Source of the DNA: Alphaproteobacteria bacterium UBA2964
GTDB taxonomy: Bacteria > Pseudomonadota > Alphaproteobacteria > MPNO01 > UBA2964
Direction of reading: 5' to 3'
Length of the DNA stretch: 45,772 nt
Assembly: GCA_905182615.1 (NCBI GenBank)
Contig: CAJJCG010000010.1
Location: 1-45,772 of the forward strand
Made by a program: the position numbers and the translations under genes. Below, piece by piece: positions 1 through 8,252 of this stretch. The notes under the pieces were generated by a model. That model ran no database searches. It was not told the DNA's origin and worked only from the letters and a program-made list of their open reading frames with translations. Within the stretch, counting starts at the first letter, position 1. Every line of letters starts with the position of its first letter.

Positions 1-1
1 T

Positions 2-142
2 GCCGGGCTTCTTTTCGATGCAATGGGCAACTATGACCTCGCCTGGCAAATCGGGGTCGCCATTGGCGTGATCGCAGGGATGGCCCAAATGTTCATGAAT
101 GACACGCCAACACCCCGCATGACCGGCTCGGTCCCCGCGTAA
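2..142 (+). CDS. MFS transporter, C-terminal end (partial)
   Basis: Only the last 46 codons lie in the window; the frame is open from base 2 to the TAA at 140-142. The fragment contains LFDAMGNYDLAWQ followed by a hydrophobic stretch (IGVAIGVIAGMAQMF), the pattern of the loop before the last transmembrane helix of major facilitator superfamily permeases, and then a short polar tail. This would be an inner-membrane secondary transporter. The substrate cannot be judged from this end. Neither the start nor the other helices are visible, so the family call rests on one loop and one helix. Confidence 0.6.
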   Translation, partial: AGLLFDAMGNYDLAWQIGVAIGVIAGMAQMFMNDTPTPRMTGSVPA

Positions 143-174
143 CACAGGCGGGCAATCAATAGCTTAAAAGAAAA

Positions 175-250
175 TGGCGTCCCCTAGGGGAATCGAACCC
201 CTGTTTTCGCCGTGAGAGGGCGATGTCCTAGGCCGCTAGACGAAGGGGAC
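175..250 (-). tRNA. tRNA-Glu (anticodon CTC)
   Basis: The reverse strand folds into a complete 76-nt cloverleaf. The acceptor arms are GTCCCCT (250-244) and AGGGGAC (185-179), followed by discriminator G and an encoded CCA at 177-175. The anticodon stem TCGCC/GGCGA encloses the loop CTCTCAC, giving anticodon CTC, which reads GAG. The T arm has GGTTCGAATCC. The glutamyl-tRNA identity also fits the start of the D arm. It stands alone between the transporter end and a small membrane-protein gene. Confidence 0.95.
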
Positions 251-316
251 GCGGGGACACTTTGGTTTCATAGGCGAGCTATGCCCGACGATCAAGCGTG
301 TTTTACGATATCAGCG

Positions 317-643
317 CTATTTACTGCCATCCAGCCTGATCAAGCCAATCCGTTGACCGGTGCCAATATCAATGAGAAGGAGGGCCTGCCCGCCATCGCC
401 CAGATCGAGCCGGAGGGCCAATCGATTGCCATTGATAATGGTTTCTACCACTTTGGCGCCCTTGGGCATCTGAAATCGCTTTTCACCAAAACCATTTTCA
501 ATAGGGACTGATATGCCGACCGGCGACTTCAGCACCGATGGGCCGTCACTGACCTGTCTTTTAACTACGGTAACAATAACAACCGTCAAACCTACGACGA
601 TCAATACGCCCATCCCAATAACCAAACCCTTGAGCCCACGCAT
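317..643 (-). CDS. Small single-pass membrane protein, DUF6476-like
   Basis: This is a 108-residue protein. Residues 6-27 form one strongly hydrophobic helix (LVIGMGVLIVVGLTVVIVTV), followed by a positive charge and a compact domain ending in GQRIGLIRL. This looks like the short alphaproteobacterial DUF6476 family, whose role is unknown; the family name is from memory. It is expected to be anchored in the inner membrane with the C-terminal part outside or in the periplasm. The gene is divergent from rluD, with only about 22 bp between the start codons if rluD begins at 666. The alternative rluD start at 642 would overlap this gene. Confidence 0.7.
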   Translation of the reverse strand: MRGLKGLVIGMGVLIVVGLTVVIVTVVKRQVSDGPSVLKSPVGISVPIENGFGEKRFQMPKGAKVVETIINGNRLALRLDLGDGGQALLLIDIGTGQRIGLIRLDGSK

Positions 644-665
644 GGTTTATGCTCACTCTCTTTAT

Positions 666-1658
666 ATGACGACATCAAACGATCTACCTACCGACGCTAA
701 CAGCCAACACCACGTCATTGCCGACACCGTCGGCGATCGATTGGACCGAATGTTGGCTACTGCTCTTCCTGACCACTCGCGCACGCGTATCAAAGGCCTC
801 ATTGAAAATGGACAGCTCACCTCAGCGGGCAGGACGATAACCGACCCCTCATACAGGGTCAAATCTGGCGAGGAATTTACGCTCAATATTCCCGCCGCAG
901 AGCCGGCTATTCCTCAGCCTGAAGCGATCGACCTCGAGGTCGTTCACGAAGACGCCGATTTAATCGTTATTGATAAACCGGCCGGGCTTGTCGTTCACCC
1001 TGCACCGGGAAACATCGGCGGTACACTGGTGAATGCTCTCCTCGCCCATTGCGGGGAGAGTCTCTCCGGCATTGGCGGTGTGAAACGGCCCGGCATCGTC
1101 CATCGTCTCGATAAGGAAACCAGCGGACTAATCGTCGTCGCAAAGAATGACCGCACACATATTGATCTATCGGAGCAGTTTGCGGCGCGCACGATAGACC
1201 GGGCCTATCAGGCACTGGTTTGGGGAATCCCCCGCCCCCTCACGGGGAATATCGAAGGGAATATCGGCCGTAACCGGCATAACCGAAAGAAGATGGCCAT
1301 CGTACCGAGCGGCGGCAAACATGCCAAAACGGGCTATAAGGTGGTAAAGCGCTTTGGTGATTTCGCCACTCTCGTAGAATGTCGGCTCGCCACCGGGCGC
1401 ACTCACCAAATTCGTGTGCATATGGCGCATATTGGTCACCCGGTGATTGGCGACACCACCTATGGAGGTGGCATCAGCGGCGCACGACGCGCCGCCTTAA
1501 ATGAAGAAACATTAATTTTTATCAAAAAGTTACAGGGGCAAGCGTTGCATGCATTTGAGCTGGGTTTTCGTCACCCCGGCAGCACCGAGAGTGTCAAATT
1601 TTTGTCACAATTACCCATTGAAATGAGCAAATTGATTGCTTTGTTAGAAAGCCTTTAA
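666..1658 (+). CDS. rluD: 23S rRNA pseudouridine synthase RluD
   Basis: This RluA-family pseudouridine synthase isomerises uridines 1911/1915/1917 in helix 69 of 23S rRNA. From the start at 666 it has 330 residues, close to the usual 320-330. Residues 20-85 form an S4 RNA-binding domain. The catalytic motif HRLDKETSG places the active aspartate at residue 149, and RTHQIRVHMAHIGHPVIGD closes the domain. The frame is open further upstream, with an ATG at 642. I chose 666 because the 642 start would overlap the divergent gene and because the protein length fits; no strong ribosome-binding site separates them. The arrangement rluD-rpoH is common in alphaproteobacteria. Confidence 0.93.
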   Translation: MTTSNDLPTDANSQHHVIADTVGDRLDRMLATALPDHSRTRIKGLIENGQLTSAGRTITDPSYRVKSGEEFTLNIPAAEPAIPQPEAIDLEVVHEDADLIVIDKPAGLVVHPAPGNIGGTLVNALLAHCGESLSGIGGVKRPGIVHRLDKETSGLIVVAKNDRTHIDLSEQFAARTIDRAYQALVWGIPRPLTGNIEGNIGRNRHNRKKMAIVPSGGKHAKTGYKVVKRFGDFATLVECRLATGRTHQIRVHMAHIGHPVIGDTTYGGGISGARRAALNEETLIFIKKLQGQALHAFELGFRHPGSTESVKFLSQLPIEMSKLIALLESL

Positions 1659-1661
1659 TTC

Positions 1662-1690
1662 CTTGAAATAGACAAATCAAGTTCCTATTT
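1662..1690 (+). promoter_or_regulatory. Candidate sigma-32 (heat-shock) promoter of rpoH
   Basis: CTTG at 1662-1665 is followed after 18 bp by CCTATTT at 1684-1690. This matches the alphaproteobacterial RpoH consensus CTTG-N17/18-CYTATNT. It lies just after the rluD stop and about 85 bp before the rpoH start, so rpoH may transcribe itself under heat stress. The match is seen in the sequence; the activity is inferred. Confidence 0.5.
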
Positions 1691-1775
1691 CTAAGACTGA
1701 ACACAAAATTGCCGGATTTGTCGTCTAGTCGATGTATAACACATCGCATAGGCATTAATAGAAAGGGTAACGGGT

Positions 1776-2651
1776 ATGGCCACTAATCTTCCAGCACTGA
1801 CCGGACTAGATCCCAGCACTAATCTTTCACGCTATCTTTCAGGAATTCGTAAATTCCCAATGCTTGAACCGCAGGAAGAATTTATGTACGCCAAAAACTG
1901 GGCTGAGCGGGAAGATACCGAATCTGCCCATAAGCTCGTCACCAGCCACCTCCGATTGGTCGCGAAGATCGCGATGGGTTATCGCGGCTATGGCCTTCCT
2001 TTGGGAGAATTGATCTCCGAAGGGAACGTTGGCTTAATGCAAGCGGTAAAGCGCTTTGACGCGGATAGAGGCTTTCGCCTGTCGACATATGCGAGGTGGT
2101 GGATTAAAGCATCTATCCAGGAATATATCCTGCACACGTGGTCGCTGGTCAAAATTGGCACGACTGCAGCCCAGAAAAAACTCTTCTTTAACCTGCGCAA
2201 ACTGAAAGGTCAGTTGCAGGCGATCGATGAAGGCGACCTCTCACCGGAGAACGTCCAAAAGATTTCTGAACGATTAAACGTTTCGGAGACTGAAGTCGTC
2301 AATATGAACCGACGTCTCGCTGGACCAGACAATTCCCTCAACGCCCCACTGAGGGCGGAGGGAGATGGTGAATGGCAGGATTGGCTGGTTGATGACTCTG
2401 CCAATCAGGAAGAGGTCCTTGGAGACCAGGAGGAACTCGCCGGTCGACGCAAACTACTCGCGAATGCCCTCACAGGCCTGAACGACCGGGAACGTCATAT
2501 CTTTGTCGAACGGCGCCTTACTGAAGGCCCCAAGACCCTTGAGGATCTCAGCGAAGAATATAACATTTCGCGGGAGCGTGTGCGGCAGATCGAAGTCCGA
2601 GCATTTGAAAAAGTCCAGAAGGCTATCAAGTCAGCAGCGTTAGCGGCCTAG
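1776..2651 (+). CDS. rpoH: RNA polymerase sigma-32 factor RpoH (first copy)
   Basis: This heat-shock sigma factor directs core RNA polymerase to chaperone and protease promoters. It has 291 residues, normal for the family. Region 2 spans about residues 50-125 (GNVGLMQAVKRFD, RLSTYARWWIKASIQEYI). The RpoH box, diagnostic for sigma-32, is QKKLFFNLR at 133-141. Region 4 ends with the helix-turn-helix ISRERVRQIEVRAFEKVQ. It follows rluD by 117 bp, and a sigma-32-like promoter sits in that gap, suggesting autoregulation. Its last 12 bp overlap the convergent kinase-like ORF. A second RpoH-type factor is encoded at 15184-16065. Confidence 0.95.
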   Translation: MATNLPALTGLDPSTNLSRYLSGIRKFPMLEPQEEFMYAKNWAEREDTESAHKLVTSHLRLVAKIAMGYRGYGLPLGELISEGNVGLMQAVKRFDADRGFRLSTYARWWIKASIQEYILHTWSLVKIGTTAAQKKLFFNLRKLKGQLQAIDEGDLSPENVQKISERLNVSETEVVNMNRRLAGPDNSLNAPLRAEGDGEWQDWLVDDSANQEEVLGDQEELAGRRKLLANALTGLNDRERHIFVERRLTEGPKTLEDLSEEYNISRERVRQIEVRAFEKVQKAIKSAALAA

Positions 2652-2984
2652 TCGATCCACTAACGTGAAACGACGCTCTACACCTCCCGGCCAAATGACA
2701 CTTTCTCCTTCAACCGGCCGAAGCCGGTTGGCGTCCATCAAATGTTTTGCATTGTTGAGTATTTCTAAGCGCGGAACCGCATCAGCCGGACAAATGCGTG
2801 CAAAAAGAAGCTCCTTAGGGCTTTTGTCGTCGCGCGTGACGTAAGCCTTGGCATCACCCAAATTCAAATCCGACAAAGGAGATTCCGCCAAAATCCGATA
2901 CCGGTTGGCAACAACTATCTCTTGCCCGCCAGCTTCAGCCGAATTTTGGTCCTCTTCCTTTTGTGTTTTCTTGGCCTCAGCCAT
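2640..2984 (-). pseudogene. Truncated protein-kinase-like ORF (N-terminal fragment)
   Basis: This 114-residue ORF begins with a charged lysine/glutamate-rich leader of about 22 residues and continues with RYRILAESPLSDL, ICPADAVPRLEILNN and VIWPGGVERRFTLV. These resemble the first segment of a much longer kinase-like protein known to me from Rhodospirillales; I recognise it from memory, with moderate certainty. The reading frame stops exactly where it runs into the convergent rpoH gene, overlapping its last 12 bp, so the rest of a kinase domain is absent. No glycine loop, catalytic lysine or HRD motif is present. It could also be an intact small protein of unknown function. The start at 2984 carries no strong ribosome-binding site. 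Confidence 0.5.
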
Positions 2985-3054
2985 AATTCTTTTAACCCAG
3001 TAAAACTACCCGGCTAAGACTAGATTAGTGATGCAAAGCAACCGTTAACGTCGA

Positions 3055-3069
3055 ATTCCGAAACGGAAT
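3055..3069. repeat. Perfect short inverted repeat between purA and the kinase-like ORF
   Basis: ATTCCG-AAA-CGGAAT is a perfect 6-bp inverted repeat with a 3-bp spacer. It lies in the 131-bp gap downstream of purA and about 70 bp upstream of the kinase-like ORF start. It lacks a T tract on either strand, so it is not a standard terminator. It may be an operator or chance. Confidence 0.3.
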
Positions 3070-3115
3070 AAAACTGATGTAATTGCACCGGAATCGAGGA
3101 TATTTCACGTGACAG

Positions 3116-4408
3116 TTAGGTCGAAAAGGGGTCATGCACTAAAATCGTGTCGTCCCGCTCGGGGCTCGTCGAAAGCAACGCGACCGGCGTTTCAATGAGT
3201 TCTTCAATTCTTCGAATATATTTGATCGCCGTCGCCGGCAACTCCGCCCAGCTTCGCGCACCACGAGTACTCTCAGACCAACCTTCGAGAGTTTCGAAAA
3301 TTGGTTCAACACCCGCCTGAGCGTCTCTCCCAGCTGGAAAGAAGTCGTATTCTTTGCCCTGATAACGATACCCAATACAAATATCTAAGGTCTCAAAGCC
3401 GTCAAGAACATCGAGTTTCGTCAATGCGATCCCGTCAATACCACCGACTTTAATTGCTTGCCGTACCATCACTGCATCAAACCAACCACAACGGCGGCGG
3501 CGGCCCGTCACCGTGCCAAACTCGTGTCCACGCTCGCCGAGTTTCTGCCCAACTTCATTATCTTGTTCTGTTGGAAAAGGACCGCTTCCCACTCTCGTTG
3601 TATAGGCCTTGGTAATCCCCAATACATAGCCCACCGATTTTATGGATGCCCCGGATCCAACTGCCGCTTGCGCCGCATGGGTATTTGAAGAAGTAACAAA
3701 AGGATATGTGCCGTGATCAACATCGAGCATGGCTCCTTGAGCCCCTTCGAACAGGACCCGCTTCCCGGTACGGCGCGCTTCATCCAAAAGCTGCCAAACA
3801 CTATCGGCGTAAGGCAATAAACGTGGCGCTAAATCTAGAAGCTGAGCCAGAAGCTCTTCTCGATCGACCAAAGGGGCACCAAGTCCTTTTAGCAAAGCAT
3901 TATGATGCATCAATAACTGGTCAACTCGTTCGCCCAGAGACTCTGGCTCGGCAAGATCACAAACACGAATTGCCCGGCGCGCCACCTTATCTTCATAGGC
4001 CGGGCCAATACCCCGTCCGGTTGTTCCAATTTTATCGCTGCCGCGTGCTTCCTCACGCGCCCGATCCAACGCCCCATGTAATGGCAGGATTAAAGAAGCG
4101 TTTTCAGCAACCCTCAAGGTTTCCGGCGTTACCTCGACACCCTGACCGCGTATACCCTCTATTTCAGAAAGCAACGCCCAGGGGTCAACAACAACTCCAT
4201 TACCAATTATCGACAGCTTTCCTGGACGTACAGATCCAGAAGGCAAGAGACTAAGTTTGTAGGTCACATCATCGATCACCAGCGTATGACCTGCGTTATG
4301 CCCCCCTTGAAATCGAACGACGACATCGGCCCGGCTCGATAACCAGTCTACAATTTTGCCTTTTCCTTCATCGCCCCATTGTGAGCCGACGACTACTACA
4401 TTTGCCAT
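3116..4408 (-). CDS. purA: Adenylosuccinate synthetase
   Basis: PurA makes adenylosuccinate from IMP and aspartate with GTP, the first committed step to AMP, in the cytosol. The protein has 430 residues, the standard length. The N-terminal P-loop-like signature is [17 protein letters not shown], followed by [24 protein letters not shown] and the switch region [11 protein letters not shown] clear ribosome-binding site, TAGGAG, precedes the ATG. It lies 8 bp behind hisZ on the same strand, so the two are probably co-transcribed; this pairing is common in alphaproteobacteria. Confidence 0.97.
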   Translation of the reverse strand: MANVVVVGSQWGDEGKGKIVDWLSSRADVVVRFQGGHNAGHTLVIDDVTYKLSLLPSGSVRPGKLSIIGNGVVVDPWALLSEIEGIRGQGVEVTPETLRVAENASLILPLHGALDRAREEARGSDKIGTTGRGIGPAYEDKVARRAIRVCDLAEPESLGERVDQLLMHHNALLKGLGAPLVDREELLAQLLDLAPRLLPYADSVWQLLDEARRTGKRVLFEGAQGAMLDVDHGTYPFVTSSNTHAAQAAVGSGASIKSVGYVLGITKAYTTRVGSGPFPTEQDNEVGQKLGERGHEFGTVTGRRRRCGWFDAVMVRQAIKVGGIDGIALTKLDVLDGFETLDICIGYRYQGKEYDFFPAGRDAQAGVEPIFETLEGWSESTRGARSWAELPATAIKYIRRIEELIETPVALLSTSPERDDTILVHDPFST

Positions 4409-4416
4409 TGTGGCTC

Positions 4417-5577
4417 CTACCCTTTTACCGGTTCAGGACCGGTTTCTCCCAAGAAATGCGAACACGCCAATTGATGCGCCTCCAAAGCAAGATCCGCCTG
4501 ATCATCCAGCGCAGAAACAGTGACCCAACCCTCACTCTGCAGGTCAGATTTAACATCACGTGACGTCGAATTAGGTACCAGAATCCGTCGGATAGCTTCA
4601 GTTTTTGACAACATTCCGAGAATAGTATCAACGTATAGCGTCACACCGGTCGCACGCTCACCGGCATCATCATCAACATTCCCCTGAACGCGATATCGAC
4701 CACCCCGCGCTAATTCGCCAGATATGCCACGCGCGAAAATCGTAAAACCTATCCCGGTATGATATTCGAAACCCCGATTCTCGACTGGATCTAGCGTCAA
4801 ACACAAGTCAGGTGCGTCGCGCCGCAATCGAGCAACAACCACTTCCAACCGTTCACGTTCGACATGGGCTGTTTCGGGCAAGGTTAGTGCCTTTAGCTGT
4901 TCCAAGGCATTATCCACAGCTCCAGTTGCCTCCAGCAAAGCGGCTAATGTTTCAGTCGCTTCGCCTGCCACAGATTTAACAGCTTCCGGATCTTTTCGAT
5001 CTAACGCCGCTCTAACTGCGACAACATCGTCATCGGACAATCCATATTGACCCAGGATGCTTGGAACGAGCCTGGGAACTGTCAGATCCACGCTAAAGTC
5101 ACTAATGCCTAACGCACCAATAGCATCGGCAGCCAATTCAATAATTTCTGCATCAGCGGATGGCGATGCGGAGCCGATCAGCTCCGCTCCTACTTGTAAA
5201 ATCTGCCGTTCCGGTCGCAACTGACTACCACGAACCCTCAACACCTCACCGGCATAAGAAAGGCGCAGCGGCCTTGGTGCGCGGCCTAAACGGGTGCGGG
5301 CGATTCTCGCAATCTGTGGCGTGATGTCGGCGCGAACACCCATCATCCGCTGTGAAACCGGATCCATAAGCCGGAAGGTTTGTGGTGCCAACGCAACACC
5401 GGCCCCGCTGAGCAACCCATCCTCAAATTCAATTAGAGGTGCCTTCACACGATCATAGCCGTTTTGGCCAAAAAAAGCGACGATTTGCTCAACGATCTTC
5501 GCCTCAAACGCGGCGTCGCTTGGCAAAACATCTCTCAAGCCTGCGGGGAGCAGGGCATTTTTTTCATTCTCAGTCAT
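4417..5577 (-). CDS. hisZ: ATP phosphoribosyltransferase regulatory subunit HisZ
   Basis: HisZ is a catalytically inactive paralogue of histidyl-tRNA synthetase that binds short-form HisG and enables the first step of histidine synthesis. The protein has 386 residues. It starts with [14 protein letters not shown], carries the class II synthetase-like core ([24 protein letters not shown]), and ends without the anticodon-binding domain of true HisRS. It is the first gene of a likely hisZ-purA operon. The catalytic partner hisG is not in this window. HisS is the alternative, but the length and the missing anticodon domain argue against it. Confidence 0.9.
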   Translation of the reverse strand: MTENEKNALLPAGLRDVLPSDAAFEAKIVEQIVAFFGQNGYDRVKAPLIEFEDGLLSGAGVALAPQTFRLMDPVSQRMMGVRADITPQIARIARTRLGRAPRPLRLSYAGEVLRVRGSQLRPERQILQVGAELIGSASPSADAEIIELAADAIGALGISDFSVDLTVPRLVPSILGQYGLSDDDVVAVRAALDRKDPEAVKSVAGEATETLAALLEATGAVDNALEQLKALTLPETAHVERERLEVVVARLRRDAPDLCLTLDPVENRGFEYHTGIGFTIFARGISGELARGGRYRVQGNVDDDAGERATGVTLYVDTILGMLSKTEAIRRILVPNSTSRDVKSDLQSEGWVTVSALDDQADLALEAHQLACSHFLGETGPEPVKG

Positions 5578-5690
5578 GTTATCCCGCCACAGGCGGCTGT
5601 TACAACTTTCAGACGATGGTAGTGTACCGCGCGTGCCGCGGGCTATCTACCGGGTTTAGCCATTTTGCGCAAACGGTAATGAGATTTCTA

Positions 5691-6182
5691 TTAGAGCAAT
5701 GTTGTTATCCCTTCCAACATGCCATCAGAATTTACAAGATTGATACGCTTCCCTTGAATTACAAACCCCACATCTTCGGGCCTTAAGACGTGCCGCATTG
5801 AGCCCGCAAACAGCCGCTGTTTATCACCCCGAAACTCGACGAGCTGAAACCTGGAGGAGATATCATAATTTCCTGCGGCTTGATCGACGTTTTCGAGTAT
5901 AACATTGCCAATAATTCTGCTGGTACGCGGTGGCGGACTTTCGGCATGAATATTGACGTTATTTAGCCGTCTAACGCGGGTTTCCAAGAGCTTGCGATCG
6001 TCGTAGATGATCGAGACGGTATCGAAAGGGTTGTCTTGATCTGCCGTAATCGGAACCCAATACCATCCATTGTCAGAGAATAGAGAAAGCCATTCGTTAA
6101 AACGGCGATCATCAAGCATCTGTGCCTCGTCGAACAAAAATCGTTCGATGAGTCGAATGTCGGGATCAATTTGGTGTGCCAT
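5691..6182 (-). CDS. Aromatic-ring-hydroxylating dioxygenase, small (beta) subunit
   Basis: This 163-residue protein of the SnoaL/NTF2-like cone fold is the structural beta subunit of Rieske non-heme iron oxygenases. The start ERFLFDEAQMLDDRRFNEWLSLF and the middle part (YDDRKLLETRVRRL) match the family pattern, and the length is typical (155-190). It follows the alpha subunit by 5 bp and must be translated from the same message. It has no catalytic residues of its own; it holds the alpha subunits in a hexamer. The substrate is not apparent. Confidence 0.88.
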   Translation of the reverse strand: MAHQIDPDIRLIERFLFDEAQMLDDRRFNEWLSLFSDNGWYWVPITADQDNPFDTVSIIYDDRKLLETRVRRLNNVNIHAESPPPRTSRIIGNVILENVDQAAGNYDISSRFQLVEFRGDKQRLFAGSMRHVLRPEDVGFVIQGKRINLVNSDGMLEGITTLL

Positions 6183-6187
6183 CGGTC

Positions 6188-7492
6188 TTATGCCACCATA
6201 TAGCCTGACCAGGCGTCAAACATATTCCGAATATGCAGTTCACTCAGTCCGTTTTCCGCACAGCGCCCACCATCAGCTTCTTCTGTATCGCGTCCCAAGC
6301 CTCTCGCCATGGCGATCCAATCATTACCATTCGTTGTTAAACCTCGGCGTATTCGAGCATAGGTTTCAAGATCATCGGTCAAAACCGGTGATGCAACAGC
6401 GTTCGTAATGTTGGCAAACCGGATGGTGTCGTGAAACATTTTCTCCGGCGCGCCTTTTAACCGGAAGCAAAAACCAAGCACTTCCGTCTTATCAACACTT
6501 ACAGGCCGAATAACCCGAAGCTGTCGAAACTGGCTCATGAACGAAATCGTTGGATAAATATTTGTATTCCAGCGTGTCACCCCAAGAATTTCTTGGGTCC
6601 GTTCCTTGCCTTTCGCGGCTTCCATCGCCTTGAAATAATCAGCAAAGGACGGGTCAAACCGGGCAGCAACCAGCTTTGCATCATCATGGTAATCACCGAG
6701 ATAGCTGTGTCCAAACTGGTAGGCCCACGACCCCACTTGATTCTCCCAAAATTCCCATGGTGCTCCGTTTTGACGCATCTGGCGAACACCAATCTCACCG
6801 GCGCCATCCGAAAAAACAGCGTCGTCTTGTTGTTGTGCAGCCTCAATCGACGACTGGTGAACACAGTTGGGGTGCAGACCATCGCAAAGGTTCTCAAAAA
6901 CCAGCTTCCAGTTCCCGTGATAGAGATGACGAGCTATCCCACCAGCAACCTCAATCTCACCGTCTGGCGACCGGTCAACCATGTCATCTATCGAACTGGC
7001 GATGGGGCCGAGAAACTCCGGCAACGAAGTGCCCGTTAGGGAAAGCGATGCAAAGACAAATCCACGATACTCGGCAACCCGTGGTACTGGAGCCATGCCA
7101 TAGGCGGGATCACCTGGCCGCACGTTGCTTTCTTCATATCCGCGCGGTTGCGGCACAGCCAACAGCTTACCATCCATCGCGTACTCCCAGCCGTGATAAC
7201 AACACCGGAAAGTTTCCGCGCTACCGCTTTCAGGACTTACGACCTGCGCGCCGCGATGACCACATCGGTTAAAGAGGACTTTGACTGCGCCATCATTGTG
7301 GCGGGCCATGACGACAGGCTGTCGCGCAATGTCTGTACAGAAGAAATTGCCTGGGTTGGGGACCTGACTGACATGCCCCACAAATATCCACGTTACCGAG
7401 AAAATTTTCTCCAACTCGCGTTCAAAAATTTCCGGGTCGTTATATACACGACGGTGTACCCTCTCGGGCTGCACCAGCTGGTCAATATCCAT
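6188..7492 (-). CDS. Aromatic-ring-hydroxylating dioxygenase, large (alpha) subunit
   Basis: This is the catalytic subunit of a Rieske non-heme iron oxygenase, 434 residues long. The Rieske [2Fe-2S] cluster ligands are C77-x-H79 and C97-x2-H100 (motifs RCGH and CCYH). The mononuclear iron site is D204-x2-H207-x4-H212 in ENLCDGLHPNCVH. AGGGTGGAAAG just before the ATG is a fair ribosome-binding site. The beta subunit follows by 5 bp. No ferredoxin, reductase or ring-cleavage gene is nearby, so electrons must come from proteins encoded elsewhere. The substrate cannot be named; benzoate-, anthranilate- or salicylate-type compounds are possible. Confidence 0.92.
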   Translation of the reverse strand: MDIDQLVQPERVHRRVYNDPEIFERELEKIFSVTWIFVGHVSQVPNPGNFFCTDIARQPVVMARHNDGAVKVLFNRCGHRGAQVVSPESGSAETFRCCYHGWEYAMDGKLLAVPQPRGYEESNVRPGDPAYGMAPVPRVAEYRGFVFASLSLTGTSLPEFLGPIASSIDDMVDRSPDGEIEVAGGIARHLYHGNWKLVFENLCDGLHPNCVHQSSIEAAQQQDDAVFSDGAGEIGVRQMRQNGAPWEFWENQVGSWAYQFGHSYLGDYHDDAKLVAARFDPSFADYFKAMEAAKGKERTQEILGVTRWNTNIYPTISFMSQFRQLRVIRPVSVDKTEVLGFCFRLKGAPEKMFHDTIRFANITNAVASPVLTDDLETYARIRRGLTTNGNDWIAMARGLGRDTEEADGGRCAENGLSELHIRNMFDAWSGYMVA

Positions 7493-7616
7493 CTTTCCAC
7501 CCTATTTTCGACCAGATCATGAAGCGTCCGCTCCACCGGAGCAAGCCTGAGAGGCTTGGCCTGACACGACATATAAGTTAACTCATGCTGGGGAAATAAT
7601 TCTGGAACATAGCGAC

Positions 7617-8252
7617 ATGGCAAACTGCCCAATTGATGGCTGGATAGAGCACGCAAAACACGTGGCCGAGTCCAGTCCGCTATTAAATATTTCAGTAAAA
7701 GCCAATCGGCTTGAAAAACCTTTGGCCGCCATTGTAACAGCGGCTGACTTTCCAATCGATCCACATCATCTCACCGGTGCAGAACCAGGGTCGTTTTATA
7801 CGATTCGCAATACGGCTGGGCTGGTTCCTCCTGGCGCCGGGGATGGGGTAGATTTTTCAGTCGGCGCTAGTTTGGAGTTCGCTGTACAGGTACTGGGCGT
7901 ACAGCACGTCATTGTCATGGTCAGCCCCAATTGCGGGCTCCTGAACTGCCTCCTCGACGAGGATGCTGATGGAATTGCTTCGATCGTTGATGGCCAGTAT
8001 CTGCCCAACTGGGCCCAGCTGACAGCGTCCGCCATTAACCGCGTTGGCAGCGCTAATATCCCCGCAAAACAAAGGATAAGTATCTGTAGTCAGGAACTCT
8101 CCCGAATTTCATTCGAAAACCTGATGACATACCCCTGGATACTCGACCGCGTTTTTAGCGGGTCACTTGCCTTGCATGGCTGGTATTATGACGAAGACAA
8201 CGGGGTCTTTTCGTGGTTTGACCCCGCGGCCGACGAATTTGTTAGCGGCTAA
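7617..8252 (+). CDS. Beta-carbonic-anhydrase-like protein lacking zinc ligands
   Basis: This 211-residue protein has the beta-carbonic anhydrase backbone: EPGSFYTIRNTAGLVPP corresponds to the PGDLFVVRN segment, and SVGASLEFAVQVLGVQHVIVM to the helix-strand before the second metal motif. The catalytic residues are mostly missing. The CxDxR motif reads A42-A-D44-F-P46, so the zinc cysteine and the dyad arginine are lost. The HxxC motif reads S103-P-N-C106, so the zinc histidine is lost and only the last cysteine remains. Hydration of CO2 is therefore unlikely; a binding, regulatory or structural role is inferred. It is divergent from the Rieske oxygenase (124-bp gap) and overlaps the serA stop by 4 bp. 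The reading frame is intact. Confidence 0.75.
   Translation: MANCPIDGWIEHAKHVAESSPLLNISVKANRLEKPLAAIVTAADFPIDPHHLTGAEPGSFYTIRNTAGLVPPGAGDGVDFSVGASLEFAVQVLGVQHVIVMVSPNCGLLNCLLDEDADGIASIVDGQYLPNWAQLTASAINRVGSANIPAKQRISICSQELSRISFENLMTYPWILDRVFSGSLALHGWYYDEDNGVFSWFDPAADEFVSG

Noticed and set aside
3458-4254. Plus-strand ORFs opposite purA
   Set aside because: They are shadows of a strongly conserved gene, with no family features or ribosome-binding sites.
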